NCBI RefSeq assembly: GCF_003003005.1
Contig: NZ_PVTR01000014.1
Coordinates: forward strand, 1-64,000
Source of the DNA: Mongoliibacter ruber
GTDB lineage: Bacteria; Bacteroidota; Bacteroidia; Cytophagales; Cyclobacteriaceae
DNA: 64,000 nt
Direction of reading: 5' to 3'
This document shows, one piece after another, positions 18,849-28,400 of this stretch. Position numbers and translations under genes: made by a program. A model generated the notes under the pieces. It searched no databases, had not been told where the DNA came from, and saw only the letters and a program-made list of their open reading frames with translations. Position 1 is the stretch's first letter; every line of letters begins with the position of its first letter.

Positions 18849-20780
18849 TCAATTGAGGTAATTGATATAACCGGTTTTATTGGTCTTGATCTTATATACA
18901 TTGCTAAAGCTCACAATATATAGGGTTTTCATGTCATCATCTCCAAAACTCAGACTGATAGGAAATGTCGGAAGGTTAATCATTCCAACAAATTCACCAC
19001 TTGAATTGAATATTTGAACGCCATAATAAGTTGCTACATACAAATTTCCTTCGATATCTATGGCCATCCCATCAGCACCGGAGGATTTTCCTTTTCTATC
19101 CAACACGTCTCCTACCAATAACAATTTTGCAAACTGACGGCCATTTTGGATTGATCCGTCTTCATTGACATCATATGCCCAGATGTAATTGTCTTTCTCA
19201 CTTTGTACCGGATACCAAGTTTCTTTATCATACGTATTGTTGATGTAAAGTGTCTTTCCATCAGGAGATAAAAGTATGCCGTTTGGCATAGCAAATTCGT
19301 TAGGTTCTGTTAAACGTGAAATTGCACCATCTGCCGAAACATAATATACTGCACGTCCAGGCTGGAACTTCTCTTCCTCCATGGTGAATTGAGGGTCTGT
19401 AAAATAAAATCCACCTTTTGCATCTGTTACGATGTCATTGGGTCCATCAATTGGTTTTCCATCGAACTTATCCGCTAGGACCCTCACTACCTGACCTGAT
19501 GTAGTCAATTCAACAATCCGATGCCCCATCATATCACAAACGATTAGATTCCCGTTTTTATAGGGGTAAAGCCCATTGGCCTGCATTTTTCCTTCCGTAA
19601 TATTCCTGTAATTCCCCTCTGAATTCATTTCTACTATTGAACTTCTAGTCGGATCCGCGTTGAAATCCTCATCAAAATACATATTTGAAAAATAAAGATT
19701 ACCATTCATCCATTTTGGCCCTTCGGTAAAAAATAATTCTGGCGTAGTTGATTTCCCATCAATAACCAATTCCAATTCAGCGTCTTTCGGAATATAGGTC
19801 TCAAATGTACTTTTTTGTTCCTTTTCCCTTTTTATGTATTCAGCTCTTGAAGGCCAATAAATATCCAGCCCATCAAATCCCAGATCACCGGCAGATACTC
19901 CATGTACAAAATTACCGGGTATTCGAACAAGATCATTTTCTTTCATTAAATACTGTTCATCCAAAAGAATCTCATTGACGGAACCCCGAAGTGCAATCCG
20001 AATTTGCTCTTCTGGGTGAATGTGATTCTCAAATTCGGTTTCTGGATCCAGATAAATAAAGCTTAATAAGATATTTTTTCCTGAAATTAACCTTGTAAAT
20101 GCTCCTGATCCAATCTTTGTTAACTGCATGGAATAGAGGTCGTAAACTTGGTTTGAGTTGATGTTGGGTGTTGCCTCCGATGTGAAATGCTTGGGGGTTT
20201 CATCATTGACCTTTATTCCGGTTTGTTCTATATAATCAGCCCTTTGAGGACTATATACCTCTATAAGTTTTGCACCTGAAGCACCTGCTTTGACAGCCTG
20301 TTTACTGTCTTTTTCTAGATAAACAAATTCAATACGCGGTGTTCCTCCATCTATCCCTGTTGGCGCTTCTCTTTCCAAGGCCTGCATGGGATGCGAAATA
20401 CCATTAATCCGATATTCTACATCTCCCTCCAACAAAAAGGTAAATTTTTCAGATGGGACGAGTTCGTCAGGGATTTTTGCGTGAGGTTCCAGTTCAAGTA
20501 TGGTTACCATTGCGCCTGCTCCCCACAAAATCTTAGCCTTTACTCCCTGATAGAGTATTTGGTCTTCAAAACTTTTTAAATTGACAACTGATCCAGCTTC
20601 CAGATTTGAAGAGATTCCAGCGTCAACATTATTTTCAACAGCTTTTTTTTCAAAACCATACTTTTCTATTAGCATATTATTTTTTTTCTCCCAGTTCTTA
20701 GAAGGAAGAGAACATTGAGAAGCGCAAAAAATGAAGCTGGCAATGAAAGCTGCATTTACTGTTTTTTGATATGACTTCAT
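18849..20780 (-). CDS. Cupin-cupin-SMP-30/gluconolactonase fusion, exported
   Basis: A 643-residue protein with three modules. Residues about 65-150 form a cupin (LEPHAKIPDELVPSEKFTFL, LEGDVEYRIN). Residues about 215-300 form a second cupin with metal-binding type residues (FENHIHPEEQIRIALRGS, GNFVHGVSAG). Residues about 345-630 form an SMP-30/gluconolactonase propeller (FFTEGPKWMNGNLYFSNM, DGPNDIVTDAKGGFYFTDP, PNGILLSPDGKTLYINNTY, GADGMAIDIEGNLYVATY), which opens sugar lactones to acids using a divalent metal. The N-terminus is hydrophobic with Cys residues (CASQCS), so it is exported and perhaps lipidated. The ATG at 20780 is chosen over an in-frame GTG two codons earlier. It is well placed to hydrolyse the lactone made by the PQQ dehydrogenase. 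Confidence 0.88.
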   Translation of the reverse strand: MKSYQKTVNAAFIASFIFCASQCSLPSKNWEKKNNMLIEKYGFEKKAVENNVDAGISSNLEAGSVVNLKSFEDQILYQGVKAKILWGAGAMVTILELEPHAKIPDELVPSEKFTFLLEGDVEYRINGISHPMQALEREAPTGIDGGTPRIEFVYLEKDSKQAVKAGASGAKLIEVYSPQRADYIEQTGIKVNDETPKHFTSEATPNINSNQVYDLYSMQLTKIGSGAFTRLISGKNILLSFIYLDPETEFENHIHPEEQIRIALRGSVNEILLDEQYLMKENDLVRIPGNFVHGVSAGDLGFDGLDIYWPSRAEYIKREKEQKSTFETYIPKDAELELVIDGKSTTPELFFTEGPKWMNGNLYFSNMYFDEDFNADPTRSSIVEMNSEGNYRNITEGKMQANGLYPYKNGNLIVCDMMGHRIVELTTSGQVVRVLADKFDGKPIDGPNDIVTDAKGGFYFTDPQFTMEEEKFQPGRAVYYVSADGAISRLTEPNEFAMPNGILLSPDGKTLYINNTYDKETWYPVQSEKDNYIWAYDVNEDGSIQNGRQFAKLLLVGDVLDRKGKSSGADGMAIDIEGNLYVATYYGVQIFNSSGEFVGMINLPTFPISLSFGDDDMKTLYIVSFSNVYKIKTNKTGYINYLN

Positions 20781-20933
20781 ATACACAGGGTTTCGAATTA
20801 GGCTAAAGATTTAATTTTAAATATTCAATAGGTAATAAATTTCTGCAACGCGATTGTTTGTCATAGAAAAGCATTGTACTCGCCAGGTTACTGCTGAATC
20901 TATTACTCAAATCGCAAATGATTGGTGAGGGTT

Positions 20934-22385
20934 TTATTTTTTAAATTCTCCATTCACCATCCTCCATATCCCCAATGGATTTGAGTCCGACAAAGCTTCA
21001 GGAAGTAATGATTGAGGCATGTCCTGGAAAGCGATTGGTCTTGCAAATCGTTTGATTGCATAAGCTCCAACTGATGTGCTTCTGCTGTCTGTTGTTGAGG
21101 GATAAGGGCCACCATGTTGCATGGCATGGCCTACTTCTACACCTGTAGGTACACCTTTGAATAATAGTCGGCCACACTTTTCTTGTAGAAGGCTAATAAG
21201 GATAAGGTTTTCCTGCAACTCATTTTCATCTCCCCAAATTGAGATTGTCAATTGTCCTTTGAGTTTTGTTGCTACTTCCAAAAGCTCATTTTCATCTTTG
21301 TACACTATCATGAATGCAAAAGGTCCAAAGACTTCTTGTTGGAAAGTGCTGTCCTTTAACCAATCTTCAGAGCTGATCTTAGCCAGCGCAGGCTGACTTT
21401 TTATCATGTCCTTTTTTCCGGAAACTTTAATCCATTCAAGTTCAGGTCTTTCTTGAAAGTATTCCAATGCGGAGTAGTAACTCTTTGCAATTCCCTCATG
21501 TAGCATTGGGGCTGATGCAACTTCATTGAGTTCTGATTTTACCAGCTCAGCAAACTCTTTTTCAAAAGTTTCCGGAATAAAAATAAGTCCCGGGTTCGTA
21601 CAAAATTGTCCTGCTCCCAATGTCAGAGAAGCAACATAAGACTTGGCTAGACTTTCTAATTCTCTTTTAAGAATATTTTTTAAGGTGATAATTGGATTTA
21701 CAGAACTCATTTCAGCAAATACAGGAATGGGTTCTTCTCTTTGGGATGCTATATCAAATAGAGCCTTTCCACCTACATGTGAACCGGTAAAAGCTACCGC
21801 TTTGGCAATTGGGTGTTTGACCAACTCCTGACCTTCCGGAATTCCGCCTTCTACATGAGTGAAAATACCTTGAGGCAAATCTGATTTTGACAAAGCTTCT
21901 TCAATGACTTTGGCAACCAGCCTGGATGTTTCAGGATGTGCAGGGTGTGCTTTGTAAATCACAGGGCATCCGGCAGCCAAGGCTGAGACCGTATCTCCAC
22001 CAATCGTTGAAAAAGCTAAGGGGAAATTACTTGCCCCAAATACCACTATGGGGCCTATCGGTGTGAGGTGCCTGCGGATATCAGGTTTTGGTGCCGGAGA
22101 TCTCTCAGGATCAGCATGGTCAATAGTAGCTTCCACCCAGCTGCCCTCCTCTATGAGATTGGCGAAAAGCCTGACTTGACCAACGGTACGTCCAAGTTCT
22201 CCTGTAATCCTTCCTTCAGGAAGATTGGATTCTGAAGATGCCAGAGGGATCAGATTATCTTTGATATTTTCCAAGCCAATGGCAATCTCTCTTAGGAATT
22301 GTGCTTTCTTTTTAACTGAAATGGATTTATACATCAAAAAAGCTCTTTGAGCTTGCTCAAAAATTGTATCAAAAGTTTTATTCAT
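20934..22385 (-). CDS. 2,5-dioxovalerate (alpha-ketoglutarate semialdehyde) dehydrogenase, NADP type
   Basis: A 483-residue cytoplasmic aldehyde dehydrogenase of the KGSADH subfamily. It oxidises 2,5-dioxopentanoate to 2-oxoglutarate, the last step of non-phosphorylative pentose and sugar-acid pathways. Subfamily hallmarks are RHLTPIGPIVVFGASNFPLAF, AAGCPVIYKAHPAHPETS, the cofactor/active-site stretch AFTGSHVGG, catalytic Glu in PVFAEMSSVNP and catalytic Cys in GAGQFCTNPGLI. The closing block (GVPTGVEVGHAMQHGGPYPSTTD) is also typical. There is no export signal. The adjacent upstream gene encodes the KdaD-like dehydratase that would produce its substrate; the two are 98 bp apart on the same strand. 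Confidence 0.93.
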   Translation of the reverse strand: MNKTFDTIFEQAQRAFLMYKSISVKKKAQFLREIAIGLENIKDNLIPLASSESNLPEGRITGELGRTVGQVRLFANLIEEGSWVEATIDHADPERSPAPKPDIRRHLTPIGPIVVFGASNFPLAFSTIGGDTVSALAAGCPVIYKAHPAHPETSRLVAKVIEEALSKSDLPQGIFTHVEGGIPEGQELVKHPIAKAVAFTGSHVGGKALFDIASQREEPIPVFAEMSSVNPIITLKNILKRELESLAKSYVASLTLGAGQFCTNPGLIFIPETFEKEFAELVKSELNEVASAPMLHEGIAKSYYSALEYFQERPELEWIKVSGKKDMIKSQPALAKISSEDWLKDSTFQQEVFGPFAFMIVYKDENELLEVATKLKGQLTISIWGDENELQENLILISLLQEKCGRLLFKGVPTGVEVGHAMQHGGPYPSTTDSRSTSVGAYAIKRFARPIAFQDMPQSLLPEALSDSNPLGIWRMVNGEFKK

Positions 22386-22483
22386 GATAGATTCTATTTA
22401 ACAGATGTGAAATGAATTTAGATTATGTTATCAAAGCTTTACCCTTTGATAAATGTGTAGAGATCCGAATACAAACAATGATA

Positions 22484-23317
22484 TTATTTGTTGAGCATCT
22501 CAACAGTATTAACCAGTTCTCCTATTTCCGGTATTTCAATTTTAACCTGATCCCCAACCTGAAGAGAGAAAGTATCATCAGGAACCAAACAGGTTCCGGT
22601 CATTAAATAAACACCTTTTGGAAAATTCATTTCACGGAACAAAAATTCGATCAATTCAGTATGTTTCCGTTTCATTTGGTTGATTGAAATCTGTCCTTGA
22701 AACACCTCCTTACCATTGCGATTGATTGTCATGGTGATGGTTGTATCAGGATCAATAGGGGATTCAGGTACATATAAGCAAGGGCCAATTGCAGCGGCGC
22801 GTTCATAGCATTTAGCCTGAGGAAGGTACAGTGGGTTCTCACCTTCTATGTCACGGCTGCTCATGTCATTACCGATTGTATAACCTACGATATTTCCAGA
22901 AGAATTTGCAAATAAAGTCAACTCAGGTTCAGGAACATTCCACTGTGAATCCTTTCTAATATAAACAGCTTCCTCGGGTCCAGAAGCTCTGAAATGAGTC
23001 GACTTAAAAAAAAGCTCGGGTCTTACCGCTTCATATACATGAGAATAAAAAACGGCTGCTCCGCTTTCCTTGGATTCTTCCATTCTTGCTTCCCGGCTTC
23101 TCATGTAAGTGACCCCTGAGGCCCATATTTCCTGAGTGCCGATTGGAGCAAGAATTTCTTCTCCAAGTTCAGTCTCACTTAGTTGAGAAATGTCTGTTTT
23201 GATTTGTTGGAAGAGGTTATCTCTGTTGACAAAGCTGTCCCAATCTTGGGCATTTGTAGAATAAAATTTTTGGTTGTATTCAATTATTATTCCTTTTGTT
23301 GTTTTGTAAAGTTTCAT
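22484..23317 (-). CDS. kdaD: FAH-superfamily 2-keto-3-deoxy sugar acid dehydratase (KdaD/XylX type)
   Basis: A 277-residue fumarylacetoacetase-superfamily enzyme of the KdaD/XylX branch, which converts a 2-keto-3-deoxy-pentonate to 2,5-dioxopentanoate. Characteristic stretches are LAPIGTQEIWASGVTYMRS (near residue 55), the metal-site region with VPEPELTLFAN and the Glu/Asp around it, YTIGNDMSSRDIEGENPLYLPQAK, and a final LMTGTCLVPDD. No signal peptide is present. It is paired with the KGSADH gene, which fits a shared pathway. A 2,4-diketo-3-deoxy-L-fuconate hydrolase is the main alternative for this superfamily, but the KGSADH partner favours KdaD. The promoter region carries the palindrome also found at 14.7 kb. 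Confidence 0.85.
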   Translation of the reverse strand: MKLYKTTKGIIIEYNQKFYSTNAQDWDSFVNRDNLFQQIKTDISQLSETELGEEILAPIGTQEIWASGVTYMRSREARMEESKESGAAVFYSHVYEAVRPELFFKSTHFRASGPEEAVYIRKDSQWNVPEPELTLFANSSGNIVGYTIGNDMSSRDIEGENPLYLPQAKCYERAAAIGPCLYVPESPIDPDTTITMTINRNGKEVFQGQISINQMKRKHTELIEFLFREMNFPKGVYLMTGTCLVPDDTFSLQVGDQVKIEIPEIGELVNTVEMLNK

Positions 23318-23373
23318 GGTTAAAAGAACAGGTTATTAGGTTTGAGTTAATTTTTCTATTGGCTTTCGTGCCA

Positions 23374-23381
23374 TAAACTTA
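23374..23381 (-). promoter_or_regulatory. Possible -7 box of kdaD
   Basis: On the minus strand the bases read TAAGTTTA, one mismatch from TAnnTTTG. It lies 57 bp before the ATG and 38 bp from the palindrome, the same arrangement as at the PQQ dehydrogenase gene. Confidence 0.35.
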
Positions 23382-23419
23382 ATTTTTTTCGGGAATAAAA
23401 GTGGCATTTTTTTAAAAAA

Positions 23420-23436
23420 AGTGTAATTTTCACACT
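23420..23436. promoter_or_regulatory. Palindromic operator, site 2
   Basis: AGTGTAATTTTCACACT with inverted arms AAAGTGT/ACACTTT. Its reverse complement matches the site before the PQQ dehydrogenase at 16 of 17 positions. It lies between divergent kdaD and the ECF sigma gene, so one regulator could control both directions. Confidence 0.55.
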
Positions 23437-23593
23437 TTATAGAAGTAGTCGAAATAAATTCTCATCTCAACAAACATTAGTCATCATTTATGAAGCTGCT
23501 TGTTTGTATTTGTATCGGTGAGCTTTTAAAATATGCTTTTAAAACCAATTGAAAGTCAGTGATTTAAATTGATAATTTACTTTCATTAAACCT

Positions 23594-24199
23594 ATGAATA
23601 ACCTTGATTCCCCATCAATTTCCAAACTGGTATCACAACTTAAAGAAGGAGACCAGAAGGCATTTGCAGCTTTGTTTGAGCTGTTTTCTCCTAAATTGAT
23701 TCGCACCGCTGAACGGATGTTCGTTTCAAAAGAAGATGCTGAGGGTATGACTCAGGAGATCTTTATTTTTATCTGGGAAAAACGTAATAAGCTTAACCCT
23801 GACTTATCCTTTAATGCTTACTTGCTCACTATATTGAAGTCCAAGCTTTACAAAAAAGTAAAGGCAGATGCCAGGGAAACAGCTTATCAAAAATATGCAA
23901 TACAGCAAAAGGATGGGGAAAGTAGCTTTACCGAAAGTGAAGTGATGTATGAAGAGTTAAAACTACTATCTACAAAAGCGATCGAAAATTTACCCAATCA
24001 ACAAAAACAGATTTTTTTGTGGAAAGGATTAGAGAATTTAACATCTGATGAAATCGCCTCTAAGCTGGGACTATCAAAAAGGACAGTAGAGAATCATTTT
24101 TATCAAGCAAAAAAGAAGCTTCAGGCAGAAATCAGTAAAGAGTATTCAATACCCATGAAGAAGCTAATGGTACTTTTAATAGCTTTCATTATAAAATAA
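23594..24199 (+). CDS. ECF RNA polymerase sigma factor (FecI-like)
   Basis: A 201-residue extracytoplasmic-function sigma factor. Region 2 spans about residues 18-85 (DQKAFAALFELFSPKLIRTA, TQEIFIFIWEKR) and region 4 about residues 130-185, with the helix-turn-helix LTSDEIASKLGLSKRTVENH. It ends in an unusual hydrophobic tail (KLMVLLIAFIIK), common in Bacteroidota sigma factors of the FecI type. The FecR-type anti-sigma gene follows, then SusC and SusD. In such sets, substrate at the SusC receptor signals through FecR to release the sigma factor. Confidence 0.92.
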   Translation: MNNLDSPSISKLVSQLKEGDQKAFAALFELFSPKLIRTAERMFVSKEDAEGMTQEIFIFIWEKRNKLNPDLSFNAYLLTILKSKLYKKVKADARETAYQKYAIQQKDGESSFTESEVMYEELKLLSTKAIENLPNQQKQIFLWKGLENLTSDEIASKLGLSKRTVENHFYQAKKKLQAEISKEYSIPMKKLMVLLIAFIIK

Positions 24200-24329
24200 A
24201 AGTAAGGGTATACATCCATTAAAAACTGTTGCGGTTTAATTTTTCAAAATAATATCAACTTTTTTTCAATTCCAACTGAGTAAATATATCGAGTTGAGGC
24301 TATATACAACAGAACATAGCCTGATATAC

Positions 24330-25307
24330 ATGCAATTTGATTATCGAGATTTTGAAAAGTACCACAATGGAATGATGGACAAGACAGAAGCTACAAGGTT
24401 TTTGGAATGGCTTGAATCCCCTGAAGGTGAGAAATCATTTCAGAAATGGCTTGAAAATGATTGGGATACATACTCCCGAGTTGAACCACAAAAAATCACT
24501 TTATCAAAAAGCCAAACAAATAGAGGGGGAATTAAAATCAGAAGGTATTGGCAAAATATTGCAGCTGCAGTACTTCTGGTACTTACAGCAATTTTTGTTT
24601 TCTATTTAAACAGAGACAGTGACCCACCCGCTGAATATCAGACCAGTATTCAACCTACTGATATTGTCAAATCCGCACCTAAGGGCAAAAAAACTACAGT
24701 TACCCTTTCGGATGGGAGTAAGGTTTACCTGAATTCTGAAAGTGAAATACACTATTTGTCCAACTTTAGAGATGAGCGAACGCTGAAATTGAACGGTGAA
24801 GCTTTTTTTGAGGTGGTCTCAGATAGTCTCAAGCCATTTACTGTCATCACTGATGGTGTTTCTACCATTGCCCTTGGTACGAGCTTTAATATAAATGCTT
24901 ACAAAGACAAAGGGGAAATTTTTATAGGCTTGGCCAGTGGAAAAATAGTAATAGAAACTGCGCAAAGCGCAAACGGGAAATTACTTGTCAAACCAGGAGA
25001 GGGTGTAGGTTACGGGTTGGAATCCGGAGCCCTTTTCAAAAAAGAAATCGACATCAATAAAATTGGCCAATGGAAGTCTGGAATACTGGAATTTGAAAAT
25101 ATGCCCCTTGATGAAGTGCTGCAAACGCTGGAACGCTGGTATGATGTGGAAATTCAAGTAGAGAGGAATAAAAGTATTCCTAAGGAACTATGTACGGGGA
25201 GATTTAAACCCAACGAATATTTGACCAATGTTTTAGAGTCACTATCCCATGCTATTGATTTTGACTACTCAATTGACAAAAAGAAAGTCGTACTGAATTT
25301 TAAATGA
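24330..25307 (+). CDS. FecR-type anti-sigma/transmembrane sensor
   Basis: A 325-residue inner-membrane regulator. The N-terminal cytoplasmic part (about residues 1-75) would bind the sigma factor, and a membrane helix follows (IAAAVLLVLTAIFVFYL). The periplasmic FecR domain (about residues 110-215; TLSDGSKVYLNSESEI, LNGEAFFEV, VITDGVSTIALGTSFNIN) precedes a C-terminal DUF4974-type domain (FENMPLDEVLQTLERWYDV). I use the ATG at 24330 because the longer frame starts at a TTG with no homologous residues. It probably senses the loaded SusC receptor through that receptor's N-terminal STN domain. Confidence 0.92.
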   Translation: MQFDYRDFEKYHNGMMDKTEATRFLEWLESPEGEKSFQKWLENDWDTYSRVEPQKITLSKSQTNRGGIKIRRYWQNIAAAVLLVLTAIFVFYLNRDSDPPAEYQTSIQPTDIVKSAPKGKKTTVTLSDGSKVYLNSESEIHYLSNFRDERTLKLNGEAFFEVVSDSLKPFTVITDGVSTIALGTSFNINAYKDKGEIFIGLASGKIVIETAQSANGKLLVKPGEGVGYGLESGALFKKEIDINKIGQWKSGILEFENMPLDEVLQTLERWYDVEIQVERNKSIPKELCTGRFKPNEYLTNVLESLSHAIDFDYSIDKKKVVLNFK

Positions 25308-25439
25308 TTAAGCCTATGTAAACAACAAATAAGATTAAACCACAAATACCCCATTACTCTGTGCCCTAGTATTCAATAAATAGGTGTCTACGGAGCATTA
25401 CCATAATTATTAGTTTGTAAACCAATCAAAACCCAAGAT

Positions 25440-28400
25440 ATGTTACCTAACCTTTACAAAACAATGATTATGGTCTTCAAATTGGTCACAATCCTGACCC
25501 TTTTCCTGACCATAACCTCCCCCGCAGTATTTGCTGAAAGCAAAATGGACCAGGTCAAAAGTATTGATGAAGTATTTATCACACTTGAGATCCAGGAAGG
25601 CAATTTGGAAGAAATTCTAAATGCAATAGAAAATAAAACTGAGTATAGTTTTTTTTATACACAGAAGAATCTTAAAAATAAAAATTCAATCAGGCTTTCT
25701 TCGAAAGAAGGGAAGGTCTCAGATTTTTTAATGGATATTGCCAGCCAAAGACGCTTACATTTTAAACAAGTAAACAATGTAATCAGTGTTCGTTCCCTAC
25801 CAGAACAATCTGATTCCAGTCCTATTGCTATCGAAATCAATGATTTGGAAGTAGAAGTCAAAGGGACTGTTACCAATCAAGATGGTGAATCACTTCCAGG
25901 GGTAGCAATTTCAGTGATGGGCACTACTACTGGCGCAATTACAGATATTGATGGTAATTACCAAATACTGGCACCTGATGGAGCTACATTGGTTTTTTCC
26001 TATATAGGATACAGTACTCAATTCATCGAAATCGGCAATAGGTCTGTCATAGATGTCATCATGGAGGAAGATACTCAAGGACTGGAAGAGGTTGTGGTTA
26101 CCGCTTTGGGTATCCAAAGATCTGCCCGAAGCCTGGGTTATTCTACTTCAAGTGTGAAGTCAGAAGAAATTACAGTCAACCGTACTCCGAACATGATGAA
26201 TGCCCTCGTTGGCAAAGTAGCCGGAGTTAATATTTCCCCCATGGGAACAGGTCCTGGCGGGACTTCAAAAATCAGGATACGCGGTCAATCATCTTTATCA
26301 GGACAAAATAATCCATTAATTGTGATCAATGGTATTCCTATTGATAATACAAATTTTGGAACGAATCCAGGTAATCAAGGCGCGGATGGTGCTATTGGCA
26401 ACAGGGGTGGAGGCATGACCTCAGATGGAGGAGATGGACTTTCCAGTATCAACCCGGATGATATAGAGGACATGACGATATTGAAAGGTGCTGCCGCCTC
26501 AGCGCTATATGGAAGTAGGGCAAAGGATGGCGTCATCATGATTACCACCAAAAGCAGTGCAAAAACAAAAGGAATAGGTGTGACATACAATGTGAATTAC
26601 ACCAATGAACAACCTTTGGATTTTACTGACTATCAATATGAGTATGGCCAAGGAGAAGGTGGTGTCAGACCAACAAGCCCCAACCCAACATCCGGACAGT
26701 GGTCTTTTGGTGAAAGGTTTCAATCAGGGATGACACAGGTTTTGTTCGATGGTATCACTGTACCATATGTGCCAAACCGTGGAATGATCAATCAGTTTTT
26801 CAGAAACGGTCAGAACCTGACCAATACCGTTTCTATATCTACAGGTGGAGATAAAGGTGGTCTTACTTTTTCTTTTGCCGATATGAATAGCAAAGGGATT
26901 GTACCCAATAATTCATTTAACAGAAAGACTGTATATCTAGGTTTCAATTATGATTTAACTCCTAGATTAACCATTAGAGGGAACGTGAATTACTCTATTG
27001 AAGAGAATACAAACCCACCAAATGTCGCAGAACAAGACAACTCAATCCCTACGGCACTCTACAATATGGCTAACTCCATGCCATTGGACGTATTGAGAGA
27101 CAACTATTTGGATGCCAATGGAAATGAAGCGGTTTATTCAAGGTTCAGAAACCGAACCAATCCTTACTTTACGTTGAATGAGCAGTTTCAGAATATCAAG
27201 CGAGACAGGATTTTCGGAAACGTATCTTTGAAGTATGACATTCTGCCTTGGTTGTATGTTCAGGGCAGAATTGGACAGGATTATTGGTCCCGTGACCAGG
27301 ATTTTAACAATTTCCCACATGGACATGCATCACGGGCACCCGCTCCAGTAGGTTTTGTAAACGGAGTATATACCCAAGAGTCCAGGAGATTCAGAGAAGT
27401 CAATGCTGACTTTATTCTGTCCGCCCAAAAAGAATTTGGTGAATTTGAGACGAGTCTCAATGTTGGGGGAAATCATATGTATAGGTCTTCTGACCGCAAC
27501 AGTGTGCAGGTTACTGATTTTATTATCAGGGATTTGTATACTGTTCAGAATGGTAGAGTCAAAGATCCAATTTATAATTTCTCTGAAAGATCTGTCAATT
27601 CTTTATTTGCATTCGCAGAGGTCTCTTACAATAAGACCATTTACCTGAACGGTACCTTGAGGAATGATTGGTTTTCTACATTGTCAGAAGAAAACCGAAG
27701 CATTATGTATCCCTCAGTTGCATTGAGTTATGTGTTTACAGAAAACCTGGTCACAAACCGCTTCTTGAACTTTGGTAAGTTCCGTCTTGCTTATGCAGAA
27801 GTAGGTAGTGACTCTGATGTGGCACCTTACTCCAATGTGTTGTTTTATGGAGTCAATGCAAATCTCTTCAATGGTCAACCTGTAGGTTTTCCTCTTGGCT
27901 CTACATTGCCTAACCCCAACCTTCGTCCTATGAGGATTTCAGAAGTTGAAGCTGGAATGGAGTTGGCATTTTTAGATGGAAGGGTAAATCTTGACATCGC
28001 AGCTTACAATAAGATCACGACTGACCAGATAGTAAGTGCTCAAATCTCTGATGCTTCGGGGTTTCAAACAACAGCAATCAACAGCGGACAAAGCAGAAAC
28101 AGAGGGATTGAAGGTTTGTTAAGGATAATTCCTATTGAGACAGATAATTTTCTATGGGAAGCTTCGATAAACGGCGCATATAACAAAACCAAGGTTCTCA
28201 GTTTATTGACAGATGTTCCAGGTGAAAGAATAACAGTGGGTACACATGTTTTTAATGGTGAATTGAGGCAAATAGTAGGAGAAGAAATGGGGCAGGTTGC
28301 TGGATTTGGTTACAGAAGAGATGAAGCTGGAAATATAATCTTCGGTGGCAACGGTTTGCCTTTAAGGACTCAGGATTTGGTCAATTTCGGAAGTGCATTG

